From: Garcia nutans
Taxonomy: Eukaryota; Streptophyta; Magnoliopsida; Malpighiales; Euphorbiaceae
Direction of reading: 5' to 3'
NCBI GenBank assembly: GCA_947685225.1
Contig: CANTUV010000003.1
Coordinates: 6,704,001 to 6,768,000, forward strand
DNA length: 64,000 nt
The position numbers and the translations under genes are program-made. Each line of letters starts with the position of its first letter. Position 1 is the first letter of the stretch. A model generated the notes under the pieces. That model was not told where the DNA came from and made no database searches. It was given only the letters and a program-made list of their open reading frames with translations. This document shows positions 10,524 to 20,888 of the stretch, in pieces.

Positions 10524-12706
10524 TGTAGACCCTTAATTTTTTACCTAGTCTGGTCCAATAATATTTTAATTAGTCCAAAATAATTTTTATGTTGTCCAAT
10601 ATATTTTAGTTAGTCCAAAATAATTTTTATGGTATCTTGATTATTTTTAATATTTATTTTAGTAAAAAATGGTAAAGTGAATAAAAAATTAAAAATAACA
10701 AAAAATAACAAAAAAATCAGCGCGGGCCCGTGGGAATTTCGCCCGTAGGAAACTCCTGCGGGCGAAATGGCCAGGCCATTTCGCCCGCAGGCCTGTTCTG
10801 CCTGCACTGCCGCAGCCAGCTGTGGCAGTTTTTTTGCCAGCACAGTTTTTCAGCAACAGTTTTTTTTTTGCCAGCGAAATATTTTTGACGCAAATTTTTC
10901 GAAACGTAATATAATTAGATTTCGGTTTCCTTTTCCTAATTAGGATTAAATATCATGAATAACTAGAATTATATCATAAATTCTTATATAAATATGGACG
11001 AAACAACACAAAAAAGAGGGGGGAGGAAAAAGGAAGAAAATTGGACAGAAACTTGGGAGAGTTTGAAACCATAACTGAGTAGGAAAGCAGTGAACAAAGC
11101 TGATTTTTTGAGAAAGCAGAAAAACAATTCAAGCAATTCAAAGGCAAAAAGGCTTGTCTTTGACCTTGTTCATCCAAGAAGCAATTTTTGGTGAAACTTA
11201 CAAAATAAGGTTTGAATTCTTAATTTCTTTTATTTTGTCACAGTAGCTAGATCACATAATTGTTTCTTTTAAATTAAAGCCTCATCACCTCAATTCACCT
11301 TTTCAAAAGTATGAAAATCTTAAATCGTTGCCTTATTTTTCCAAAAGTTTAGAGCTATTAGTTTTATTTCTTCAAAATCCTAAAACCAAGATTTGCATCC
11401 CAAATTATCAAAACCCAAAATTGTGTTCTGTTACCTTCCAAAAGCCCTAAAAATATCTTTTCTATTTATAAAAACTTTAATTCATTTTGTTTACTTTCAT
11501 AAACTTCATAAAATTATCAATTGATTTACAAATTCTAAAACTTAATTCTAAGAACCCTAAACCCTAATTCTAAAACATTAAACCCTAGTTCAACTTTAGA
11601 ATCAAAACAAGTGAACCCTAACTCCTCTAAAACCTTAAACCCTAATTTTTTCTAAACCCTAATCATTTAAAACTTTAAAAACCATAAAAACACAAATATT
11701 TTAATTTCACACAGTAAACTTGAAACCATAAATCAAAAGTATTTTAAAGAGTCCAAATCCTAATTTCATGATTTTACATAACAAACCCTAGTTTGGTTAA
11801 TCAAAGAATTTTATCAACCTTTTAAAACATAAAATCCTCAATCTATTTTAATTCTCTTAAAGTCACAGTAGCCAAATTCCATTAATTCCAAAACCTTAAA
11901 CACATGAAATAAAGAGCCTTAAATGGCAACAGTAGCTATAATTGGAATTTTATTTGCCTTATTCAATTCTATATTTGATTATGTTTTGATTTATTTCTTA
12001 TACTTTAATTTATTTAAGTTCAATGCTTGGTTCATTTAATTTATCATGGATGGATGTTTACTTTCTATTGATATTTAATATCTTTGATGAATGATTTGTT
12101 TTTGATGAGTGATTATTTACTTTTATCAATTTATTTAGATTTCCAAATGTTGTAAGAGGTATGCTTCCACTTGTTGGATACCTCGTTAGTTAAATATCAT
12201 GTAATTTAAAATGCTTTTCTATTTTAGAACCAATGTAAAGGACATGTTTCTACCTTTCGGTGGGTGTCCTATTTAGGCATGGATGTAAGGGCATGTTTCC
12301 ATCTTTGGATGAGTGTCCATTTATTTGTTTTGCTTGGACATTGCTTTGTTTTTAATATAATTATGCTTTCTTTTAATTATTGTGTATAATATGGATAATG
12401 TTATTATACTTAAGAATTTTATAATACTAAGACCTGTAAAGGAGGCCGGTTCCAATGAACCGGGCATTGTGGGGGTGCTGGGCCATTTCTCACCTTTCCC
12501 ACACGTACCCAACTTTCCGAACCCATTGTGGGGGTGTTGGGGATTCCTTAGGAATCGAGTCATCCACCCTTTTTTTTCCGGCCCGTCCGGGTGGCAACTC
12601 CATTTTCTCCAGACCTTGGTCCGTGTTCTCTAAGGCCCCGGGCCTAATAGTGCTGAAGTCGCAAGAACCATTCCACCGGGAGTGGGGGCAAAAATCCCCG
12701 CTCACA
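10524..12706 (+). mobile_element. 3' LTR of element 1 (complete, TG...CA)
   Basis: 2,183 bases from TGTAGACCCTTAATTTTTTA to CCCCGCTCACA. It contains the AT-rich U3 start, a GC-rich block with GCGGGCGAAATGGCC inverted repeats (10,720-10,830), the TATA box TATATAAATA at 10,985, AAACCCTAA motifs (11,555-11,665) and the conserved U5 with GGAGGCCGGTTCCAATGAACC. It is the most complete LTR of this family in the window and defines the expected 5' end that the left LTR lacks. Confidence 0.9.
10985..10994 (+). promoter_or_regulatory. TATA box of element 1 3' LTR
   Basis: TATATAAATA, in the same context as 2,568. It could drive read-out transcription into the flanking DNA. Confidence 0.55.
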
Positions 12707-12711
12707 GTCCT
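12707..12711. repeat. Right target-site duplication of element 1
   Basis: GTCCT, pairing with CTCCT at 2,170-2,174 (one mismatch). Directly after it the minus-strand LTR of X resumes. Confidence 0.7.
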
Positions 12712-12929
12712 GCGGGCGAAATGGCCCACAGCCATTTCGTCAACCTATTTTAATTAGTTTTCCGTCACCGATTTTTATTTTTGTTTTTTTATTATTGTTA
12801 TTATTATTTTTTATTAATTAAAAAAACTAAATACTAAAACAAATATTGTTTAATTAAGATAACACAAAAATTATCTTGGACTAATTAAAATTTATTGGAC
12901 AGGACTGGGTCAAAAATTAAAGGTCTACA
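12712..12929 (-). mobile_element. LTR of element X, second part (start of U3)
   Basis: The reverse complement of the first about 220 bases of the family LTR. It ends on plus at GGTCTACA, the complement of TGTAGACC. It completes the LTR interrupted at 2,174. The next five bases, ATAAT, are the candidate target duplication of X, whose partner lies outside the window. Confidence 0.85.
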
Positions 12930-13334
12930 ATAATATAATATACATAATGTCAAAATGTATGAAAATATAAATATGTACATGCTGACAGTATCTCCGATCT
13001 TGATGTCCAACAATCAGCACTGCACTCAAGATCTCAAATCTAGACCCGACTCGGTCCATAAGAACTCTCCGGCTCAACCGGATCTACCCTGTTATTTGCG
13101 CGATGAATTACAATCGCGCTAAGCTAAAGGCCTAGCGGTACAAACTTTGATAACAGTAAAGTTCAAATGCAATGCCAATGCACAATTCATATGGATATCA
13201 TATCTCGTATCATTGCATTAAAATATAATTTTCAATTGTTTTACATTTCATAATTCACATAAAAGCAAACACAAGCATGGGCCCAAAGGATCTAATATGC
13301 TATTCAAATCCCAGAGTTACCTTTTTGGTCTATA

Positions 13335-13490
13335 ATGACACCCAGTGTCTAGCGCGAAGGCAAGTGACGCCCAACGTCTAGCCCGAAGGTAAATTATAGT
13401 GATGCTCAGTATCTAGCCCGAAGGCAAGTGACGTCCAACCTTTAGCCTGAAGGCAAATTAATAATTTCTCAAAAGCTAGCCCCGAAGGCA
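13335..13490 (-). repeat. Tandem repeat with GTCTAGCCCGAAGG core
   Basis: Four to five diverged units of about 35-40 bases around the core CCCGAAGGCAA. The same array is at 58,525-58,665. Forward relatives occur in LTR E (57,165-57,365) and, more decayed, in D (62,260-62,350). It is a family trait of these LTRs. Confidence 0.75.
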
Positions 13491-14204
13491 AATAGTGAGG
13501 ATAACCTCATAGGCATGCAGCCAAACACAGAATTTTGAAAATTTAATAACATATTAGGCACACAATTATTTCAGATTTCTTATTATCAATCTCTTTCTCA
13601 TTTTCTCATAATCAAGCTAGGCACATTGCCTCATTTTTCATCTTTTTCTCACTTTTCTCATTTTTCTCATTTATAGCAATATCTATTCATCACATTTCAT
13701 CATATCATCACATTGCATCACATTTTACCTTAAAACTCATCACCCAAATTTTTTGGGTCATTTCACAAAATCCACATATTTCATTTTGAATTCAAGTTAG
13801 CGATTATTAATGGCTTGCACATTACATATAGTGCATTCTTAACAAATTACATAACATATCGCAATGTTCATGCATATTCAATGCATCAAGGAGCTTAACA
13901 CATTTTCCAACCAAAATGTGTTAAGTCCAAATGTAATGTAAACACAATAAATTTTTCCAAAGTTTGTACTTACCTTTAAAAGCAACCAAAAATAAGCTCA
14001 AACACCACCTTTAACCTTCTCTTCCAACTTGCCCTTCAACACTTAGATTGGACAAATCAAATCTCCTTAACACCTAAACCAAATGTGATTATAGATAATC
14101 ACTTAGTATCATGTTTTAATACATGTACATGATCTCTCAACAGAAAGATAAGAACCACAAAGAAAAAATAAGGAAAAGAGCTATCTTGGGCAAAATCTAC
14201 AAGT

Positions 14205-14425
14205 GACATGCTCTATGACATGGCCATGTCGATGACCGTGCCTTATGCCCACTACATATAAGCTTTTAAATGCCCAGTGACATAGGCATGTCACTGCCTG
14301 TGTCATAAATGTTGAATTACAATAGCTTTTACATGCTCAATGACATGGGCGTGTCACAACATGTGTCACTAACATAGAAAAACAATATTGTCGACACACC
14401 CAATGACATGGCCGTGTCACTTGGT
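14205..14425. repeat. GACATGG-CGTGTCAC repeats in LTR C
   Basis: Four units of roughly 60 bases carry TGACATGG followed by [CG]GTGTCAC, relics of a palindrome close to TGACACGGCCGTGTCA. The same motif is repeated in the Athila-like LTR (16,325-16,800) and in D (61,634-61,965). Confidence 0.7.
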
Positions 14426-15294
14426 GTGTCAGGCTAAATTGCTAAGTATCAATACAAAATTATCACATATCCAAAGTTATCATTCTTTTCATACTTTGAA
14501 GAATCTCTTTCCATTTCCAACTTTATTCAATCTCAACCAAATCTATCATTTAACTTTACAATACTTGCTTATGCATCAAAGCAACTTAATTAAAATCAAA
14601 TTACAGAATTCAAAATCATCAATTCACAACTCAAAAGTTACATGACCCTAACTTTCACTCTCTACACCAAACTCAACTCAAACTTAGCCATTTCTTCAAT
14701 AAACCCTGAAAATCATGTTTAACTACTCAAAACAACCAACCATTAAAACGTACCACCATAACAAATCAAACTTCACATCTTTAAGAAAATCCAAGAAAAA
14801 TAAGTTAGAAACTTACCACTATAAGAAGAAATCACCAAATCTTCCCTTGAAACCTTGAAAATCCTTCAACTTGAGTAGTATGGAAGAAGCAAATCCTCCC
14901 TTTCCTTTAATAGAGAAAATAGCCCTTCAAAGGAGAAAGAAGAAGAAGATGAAGACTAAGTAAATATCTCTCTCCACCCACTTTTAATTTTAGCCTTATA
15001 TTTTCCACTTTTAATCTTAACCATATATTTATTTTATTATTTAATTTTAACATCAAAATATCATCTTCCATTAGCAATATAACTTACTTTTGAATTATTA
15101 AATAAATTGACTTTTAAACATTGATTTATATATGTTATGTATATTTATTTATATATCACATATATATTTTACTTTTTCACTTAAAATCTTTTCATTTTTC
15201 ATTTAAAATCATTTATTTAATTTATCCAATTAACTTTTAATTTATTTTATTAAATTTCAAAAATTAAAAATTTTCAAAATTTTGGGATATTACA

Positions 15295-16149
15295 TGGGGA
15301 GGTTATGTGAAATTAGAGTTTTCGATGATGATGTTTATAATTGTTAAAGTGAATTGTTTTGATGTTGTTTTAATGTATATAGAATGAATATATGGTTGGA
15401 TGATGGAAATGGATATGTTAAGTGGTAGTGTGAAAGAGGTAGTTAGAGAAATTAGGGTTTTGATGGGATTTTTGGCTAGAATGAATATAATTGATGTTTG
15501 GTTGATTATAATGACATGGAATGTGTTGTTAATGGAATATTTTCATTTATAATATGGTATAAGATGGAGTAAGGTGAAATTGTAAAATCAAAGAGAGGAA
15601 GGGCAATTGGTGAAATAAGAATTGGATGGTGAATGCATTGGATTTTGGCATTTCCAAGGCTAGTAAATACTTTGATAGTTTATGTCTTAATTACATTTGG
15701 TTTGGCATAACACATTATGATTTGGTGAATGTGTTATACTATTTTGATGTTAGTTTTTATATGTTTAGTGCTTTGTATTAAGTAAAAGTGAGTGAGTTGC
15801 ATGTAATATAAATAGTAAAGCTATTGCATAATGGCTAATGACAATATTATGTCTAATTTGTGAGAGGTGTATAATATGTATTAGAAATAAGGAAATGTGA
15901 ACAAAATATGACAATAAGATGAAATGTGAAATATAATGTGATGTGTAATATGTATATGTTTGTTAAAAATTGTGTGTATTGTTTGATGAATGTGATGATA
16001 AGCCATTGAATTATGGCTTATGTTAAAAATATGTATAAATTATGAAAATAGTGAAAAGCTATGAAAAGTACATTGAAAATGAGAAACATGATAAGAATAT
16101 GGAATGAGGAAAAAGAGATATAAATTAGCAATTGTGTTGGTTATGTGAT
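15295..16149 (+). mobile_element. 5' LTR of element B, left surviving part
   Basis: Aligns with 22,015-22,875 of B's own 3' LTR, including TTGTTTTGATGTTGTTTTAATGT-like and ATTAGGGTTTTGATGGGATTT-like blocks. It is cut on the left by LTR C and on the right by the Athila-like fragment. The earlier part of this LTR would lie left of the window. ORFs here are spurious. Confidence 0.8.
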
Positions 16150-18004
16150 TGTTACGATCATTTATATATGTGTTTTTAGGGTAATTTTATTGGTTTTAAG
16201 TTAATTTCTCCTTAAATATGTGTTTAAAGGTTTCTTGAAGTGTTATGATTTAGGTTGAAGTATGAACTTGTGCAAAATGGAGCTTTAATTCACTTGTTAA
16301 AGTCAATTTGGAGGAAAGAGCATAAGACATGGCCAAGTTGTCTTCGGTGACTTGGCTTGGTCACTCATTAAGAAGTTGGAAAATTGAACATGGCCATATT
16401 TTCAATGACTTGGTCTTATCCCTCATAAGAAAAGAAGGAAATTTTGGCAGATTGTGACAACCATCCGACTTGGCTATGTCACATGACATGGCCAGACAAA
16501 CATGACTTGGCCATGTCACTTTGATAATAAACGAAAAAAATGCAAAAGTAAACACATGCAGAAGGCACGGCCAAGTCACTGGCCGTGTCACATGACATAC
16601 CCACTGACTTGGTCGTGTTCCACTAGAAGAGAAAGATCACTAAAGAAAGGCAGAAGAGGACATGGCCACGAGACACGGTCGTGTCACTCCCATAAGAAGC
16701 ATGCATTGATAGACAGTAATGGACATGTGCTTATCACTTGGCAATGTCCAAGGGAAAATTGAGAGACACGACCAAGTCCAATTTGACTTGGCCGTATCTG
16801 AGGCAGATCCTTTATTTTTTTCATACAATTTAAGGGACAAGGTGGGAGAAAACAAGAATGCTTCTTTTAAAAAAATAATAAGAAAAAGTGAAAAGGTGAG
16901 CTCTTTTATAGGAAGAAAGATTTAAGAATGAAAAAGGAGGGAATAAAGGAAGTGGGGAGTATGGAGTTGGAAAAGAAAATTCTCTTTGTCTAAAATAATT
17001 AGAATAAAAAATAATTTAAAGGGGGGATATAGGGATATACAAATTGGAATGAGATCCATCATTCTTTTTCCCTAATTTCCTTCTTTCAAGAGACTATCAC
17101 CATCAACATTTACCCATTTTTAAGCCCAAAATTATTTCGAAAAGCTTTTAGAGGAGGTTTAAGGATTCTTCATCAAACTCAAGCAAGATTGGAAGAAGAA
17201 CAAGAGGAGATCAACTCTAGTCTTCTTCAAATCAGGTTTTTCTATTCTTGAATTAGTTTAATTGATTCATTTCCAAATTTTTATTGATTTATTATGAACA
17301 TTAATATTTCAATGAATATTTGTGATTTGATTTCTATTGAGATAAATATGTGTTTTGATTAGATGATGATGAGCTAAATCACTCATGCATAGGGTTTGTA
17401 GTTGATTTAATTGAATGACTTGATTCGATATTTCCATTAATATACCTTATTATTAGTTTATTGCATTGGATTGTATGTTAGGTTGATAGTTTGGCCACCT
17501 ATTGATCCCTAGATATTGAACAATTGACCGAGAGGTGAAGTTTGATATTGAAACTATACATTCAACTACCTTAAGAATGAATTAGAAATATAAGTTCTAG
17601 GGTGCAATTAATTTGCAAGTTCAAAGTAATTGGTTGTTGTTAATTCATAAATGTGAGAACTAATGAATTATAATTGCTAATTAATCATAAGAAACAAATT
17701 AGGTTTAAGGTTATATTAACAGATAATTGAGAATTATGCTTTGATTAAATCGATATACAAATCCTAGGAACCATTCCAAGAATTTAAATTAATCTTGCAC
17801 AACTATAACTCATTTTACTTTTAAATTTTAATTACTTTTCACCATTTTGACAACATACAATCAAACTTTAATGTTTTATCTTAAATCAAATTATTACAAA
17901 CAAACACCTTCCTTGTGAGATGACCTTGGGTCGATCACCATTACTACAATAGTCTCGCATATTTGTGAGTGTTGATCTATGGTAGTGTTAAATAGAGCGC
18001 AATA
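16150..18004 (+). mobile_element. 5' LTR of Athila-like element
   Basis: Begins TGTTACGATC and ends near GAGCGCAATA just before the PBS, about 1.86 kb, a usual Athila LTR size. The stretch 16,325-16,800 repeats ACATGGCC, GACTTGGCC and GTGTCAC motifs. Overlapping ORFs there (16,361-16,925) read the repeats on both strands and are not genes. The right boundary is inferred from the PBS and could be off by a few bases. Confidence 0.65.
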
Positions 18005-18010
18005 AGTTTT

Positions 18011-18028
18011 TTGCGCCTCTACCGAGGA
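18011..18028 (+). other. Degraded PBS of Athila-like element (tRNA-Asp type)
   Basis: TTGCGCCTCTACCGAGGA matches the Athila PBS TGGCGCCGTTGCCGGGGA at 13 of 18 positions. It lies between the LTR end and gag, as expected. Confidence 0.65.
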
Positions 18029-18116
18029 AGGCTATTTTTAGTAGTAGTTTGATTCATTTATTTTAATAGTTTAAAGTATTTCTTTTTGAATTATCTAGGT
18101 GGTTTATGCAAGGATG

Positions 18117-18711
18117 AAGGTCCCAAGGCAACGAACTTGTTCCATTTATAGAAGATATTCGTAGACATCCTAGAACCGAGGGAGTGGATCCTTTGGGACA
18201 AGAAGGAGAAGACACAGAAGAGCAATTTGAGGAGAACATGAAAGTAGAGATGGGTCAAATAGAGGAATCGTCCATGAAGGAGTTTGTTTGACCGATTATT
18301 GGGGTAACCACATCATGTATACAATTGAGTAACGCAACAAGAAACTATGAACTGAAAAATACTTATTACAGTATGATGCCCTCTTTTCATGGATTGCCGA
18401 ATGAAGATCCTCTTAACTTTATTTGTGATTTTTACACAACCTTGCATATGTTCCCTTTACAAGTTTTGACAAAAGATGAGCTAAAAATGAGGTGTTTCCC
18501 ATGCATTTTGAAGGATAGGGCAAAGGCATGGTTGATGACTTTACTGAAAAATTTACTAACCACATGGACAGAAGTTTATAACAAATTCATGGAAAATTTC
18601 TATTCACATCAGAAAACAAAGGAGCTTAGGGGGAGTATTGCAAAATTCACCCAATTGGATGGAGAACCATTTCATGAGGCATGGGATCGCTTCAAATCTT
18701 TGTTGTTCTAA
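18117..18711 (+). pseudogene. gag: Athila-type gag fragment
   Basis: An N-terminal stretch with NELVPFIEDIRR is followed by an acidic linker, a stop (TGA near 18,289), and then an open frame from about 18,325. The open part shows the Athila gag core: FHGLPNEDPLNFICDF, LKMRCFPCILKDRAKAWL, TTWTEVYNKFMENF, LRGSIAKFTQLDGEPFHEAWDRFKSLL. These follow the order of the Retrotrans_gag domain. Roughly 200 codons are left. An intact Athila gag-pol is far longer, and zinc knuckle, protease and pol are all absent because the fragment ends at 18,711. The gag protein would form particles, but this copy cannot. Confidence 0.85.
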
Positions 18712-19298
18712 TAATTATGAAAATGTCATAAGCGAAAAGTAAGGTAAAAGTATGAATTATAGTTATTTAAACTGATTGTTTTATGTTAGTATTTACAACT
18801 AAGAATTATGCTTAGCACAGTAGTGTATATTGTGCAGATGATAGGGTTGCATATTAGAGAGGTTAAGATTTTGATTGACAGTTAAAGATTAAGTCGCCAC
18901 GAGACTAAACTAGATGTATTGCATAGCATGTAAATTATTTGTTTACTTATATAGTTTTAGTAATGTATCGAAAATGTAACGAAAGCGCATTATTTATAAG
19001 TATGAAGTACTTGAAGTTGATGTGGAGAAATGATTGAATTTTATGGAATTATGTATTATATGTGTCTTTTTAAAAATTATGCAAGCTGTGTTTTTTTTAA
19101 TTGTAAGATTTATCAAAATTACAAATAAAACTCTAGTGATTTTTTTAGAGATTTTCTTTATTTAATAACAATTATATATATTAATTAAAATGAGAATTCT
19201 TATAATGAAGTTTATTCTGGCACTTTTATATTCTGTATGTGCATTGTACATATACGGGATATATGTATTGTATGTATATAGGATATAAGGGTATTATA
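18712..19298 (+). mobile_element. 5' LTR of element B, right part
   Basis: Aligns with 25,046-25,640. It carries the CTAAG...CTTAG stem-loop (18,799-18,820) and ends GGGTATTATA at 19,298, seven bases before the PBS. Confidence 0.8.
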
Positions 19299-19305
19299 TT
19301 TATTT

Positions 19306-19318
19306 TGGTATCAGAGCC
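19306..19318 (+). other. Primer-binding site of element B (initiator tRNA-Met)
   Basis: TGGTATCAGAGCC, the standard plant PBS complementary to the 3' end of initiator tRNA-Met, placed just after the LTR end. Confidence 0.9.
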
Positions 19319-20870
19319 TAAGTTTGAGATTCTTGACCCATGTGGATTTTGAAAGAGAGAAAGAAAAAAAATTTTAAAATGTGATTTTATTAGTAATATA
19401 TGCATATGCATTCACCCATGTTGGTCTCGAGTGTGGCAGTGCCTGTGAGTGGTACCAAATGTAAATTGAGATGGCGTTTAGGGCACATAAATTAGAGGTA
19501 GATCTATGGCATCTCAAATGTAAAAGGGATGATCTTAGTTTTAGAAAACCTATGTCTTTAAGTGATGATTTTATTTTATATAGTAATTTCTTAATATCAT
19601 ATGATGGTGGTGAAATAAAGGTAATTAACAACCCTTAGTAATTCTTGAGGTTATGAAAGTTTTGATAAATAGAAAGGTAAAATTTATAATTGAGGTATAT
19701 ATATGATTAAGATGTGAGAAAATAAATAATTTGAGCAATGAGAAATGGGAGAGAAAATAAGTAGAAATTGAGGGTTTTAATTTTATTGTAATTCAAGAGA
19801 GATGGATATTAACCATTTGATTGAATAAGAGAGTATAATATTGAATTGTTAATTTATTTAGATAAGGGTAGTTCTTAAGTATGTATGTTGGTTGTATATA
19901 AATTAATAGGTATATAAATATTTGTTGTTTTTTCATGTGTGGAAGGGAGTTCAAGAATTGATTGGAATTGTGAGTATTAATAGAAAAATGGTAACCAGTT
20001 ACTTGAAGTTGGTAGTTGTGTTTAAAATTTTGCTTGATTGATTCACTTAAGGGAAATTATTGATAAATGTGAGTAAGAAATCAAAACGAGTGTGTAATTA
20101 GTGTATGATGTTGATGTTGGTAATCAGGAAAAGATACCTTAAGAATTGAATTAAAGGTGTAAAAGGCTAGATTGTATATTTAAAGGAAATAATTAGTTTA
20201 TAATGAAAAATATGTGTATATAATGTATTATTTGGTGATTAGAGTTACTGCTATTTTGCAATATTATAAGTATTTATTTGTATATATAGAATGAATCTGA
20301 CTAAATTGAAGTATAAATTTGTGATGTGGCATTAACAAATTAATACTTATTTGGGATGATGCAATTTGATATTCCTTAATCATATGGTTTTGTAATTATT
20401 GGGATCAAAGAGTAAAGTTTGCACAAGTGAGTAGATAAAAAGAGACTAAAATAGTACATATGGTTTATATGATATTAAGGAAAAAAATGTCAAGAATGGT
20501 AAAATTCTTTAATATTTGATATAATTGGTTACATATAAGATAATTACTTATTTTGAATAGATTATTTATTTTTTGTGGATACTGTTGGAGTTAAGAAATT
20601 TAGTTGTTAATGTAAGGATTTGAGAAAATGATTTTGTAATAATACAATTGTGAGTTAGTTTGGTATTTGATCATATTAGAGAAATACAGAAGGGAGATTT
20701 GAAATTTTAGAAAGTAATTGAGGAGATTCATAAGGGGGAGAGTTAAAAAAAAAATAAACCAAGTTATGAGGTTATTTATGGTGATAAAATTTTGTAAGAA
20801 GATAAGATTTGAGTTTGGTTTTAATGGTGTTTAATTCTAAATTATGGTAGATATTTTCGAGGATGAAGTT
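19319..20870 (+). other. Non-coding interior of element B
   Basis: Only about 1.55 kb between PBS and polypurine tract, AT-rich, with no gag or pol sequence recognised in any frame. ORFs at 19,226-19,631 on minus are short and unsupported. Element B is thus a non-autonomous (LARD-like) member or an internally deleted copy of a Tekay-type element. Confidence 0.7.
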
Positions 20871-20888
20871 ATTTAAGGGGGAGAGAAT
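20871..20888 (+). other. Polypurine tract of element B
   Basis: AAGGGGGAGAGAAT ends directly at the 3' LTR start TGTAACATTC (20,889). Confidence 0.75.

Larger units (their letters stand above)
2175..12706 (+). mobile_element. Element 1: gag-only Ogre-like LTR retrotransposon (TR-GAG-like)
   Basis: Order: rearranged 5' LTR, tRNA-Arg-type PBS, 1.1 kb leader, decayed gag, about 2.4 kb non-coding interior, hairpin-forming minisatellites, polypurine tract, 3' LTR. No protease, reverse transcriptase, RNase H or integrase is readable in any frame. The element interrupts the minus-strand LTR of X with a near-perfect 5-bp target duplication. Sampled parts of its two LTRs (2,520-2,700 against 10,935-11,120) differ at only a few percent of positions. 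It is therefore one of the youngest insertions in the nest, though its gag is already broken. Confidence 0.85.
12930..15294 (-). mobile_element. LTR C, Tekay/Del-type, truncated by element X
   Basis: The minus strand begins TGTAATATCCCAAAATTTTG at 15,294, the typical start of Tekay/Del chromovirus LTRs. It aligns along most of its length with the complete minus-strand LTR at 57,661-60,434. The 3' end is missing because X is inserted at 12,929/12,930. The rest of C should lie left of the window, beyond X. Tandem motifs at 13,335-13,490 (GTCTAGCCCGAAGGCAA) and 14,205-14,425 (GACATGG-CGTGTCAC) sit inside it. No gene. Confidence 0.8.
16150..18711 (+). mobile_element. Athila-like element, 5' fragment
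   Basis: LTR (16,150-18,004), degraded tRNA-Asp-type PBS and the first part of gag, ending abruptly at 18,711. The host LTR of B resumes at 18,712. Compared with B's 3' LTR, the host sequence equivalent to about 22,875-25,045 is missing (including the site of the later solo LTR). Insertion was therefore followed by, or came with, a deletion that also removed the rest of the Athila element. Confidence 0.8.

Noticed and set aside
12382..12757. Overlapping ORFs of 80-100 codons on both strands (also 2,031-2,485, 42,348-42,729, 50,741-51,032)
   Set aside because: They sit in the GC-richer LTR end, on both strands, in every copy. No protein family and frames shift between copies.
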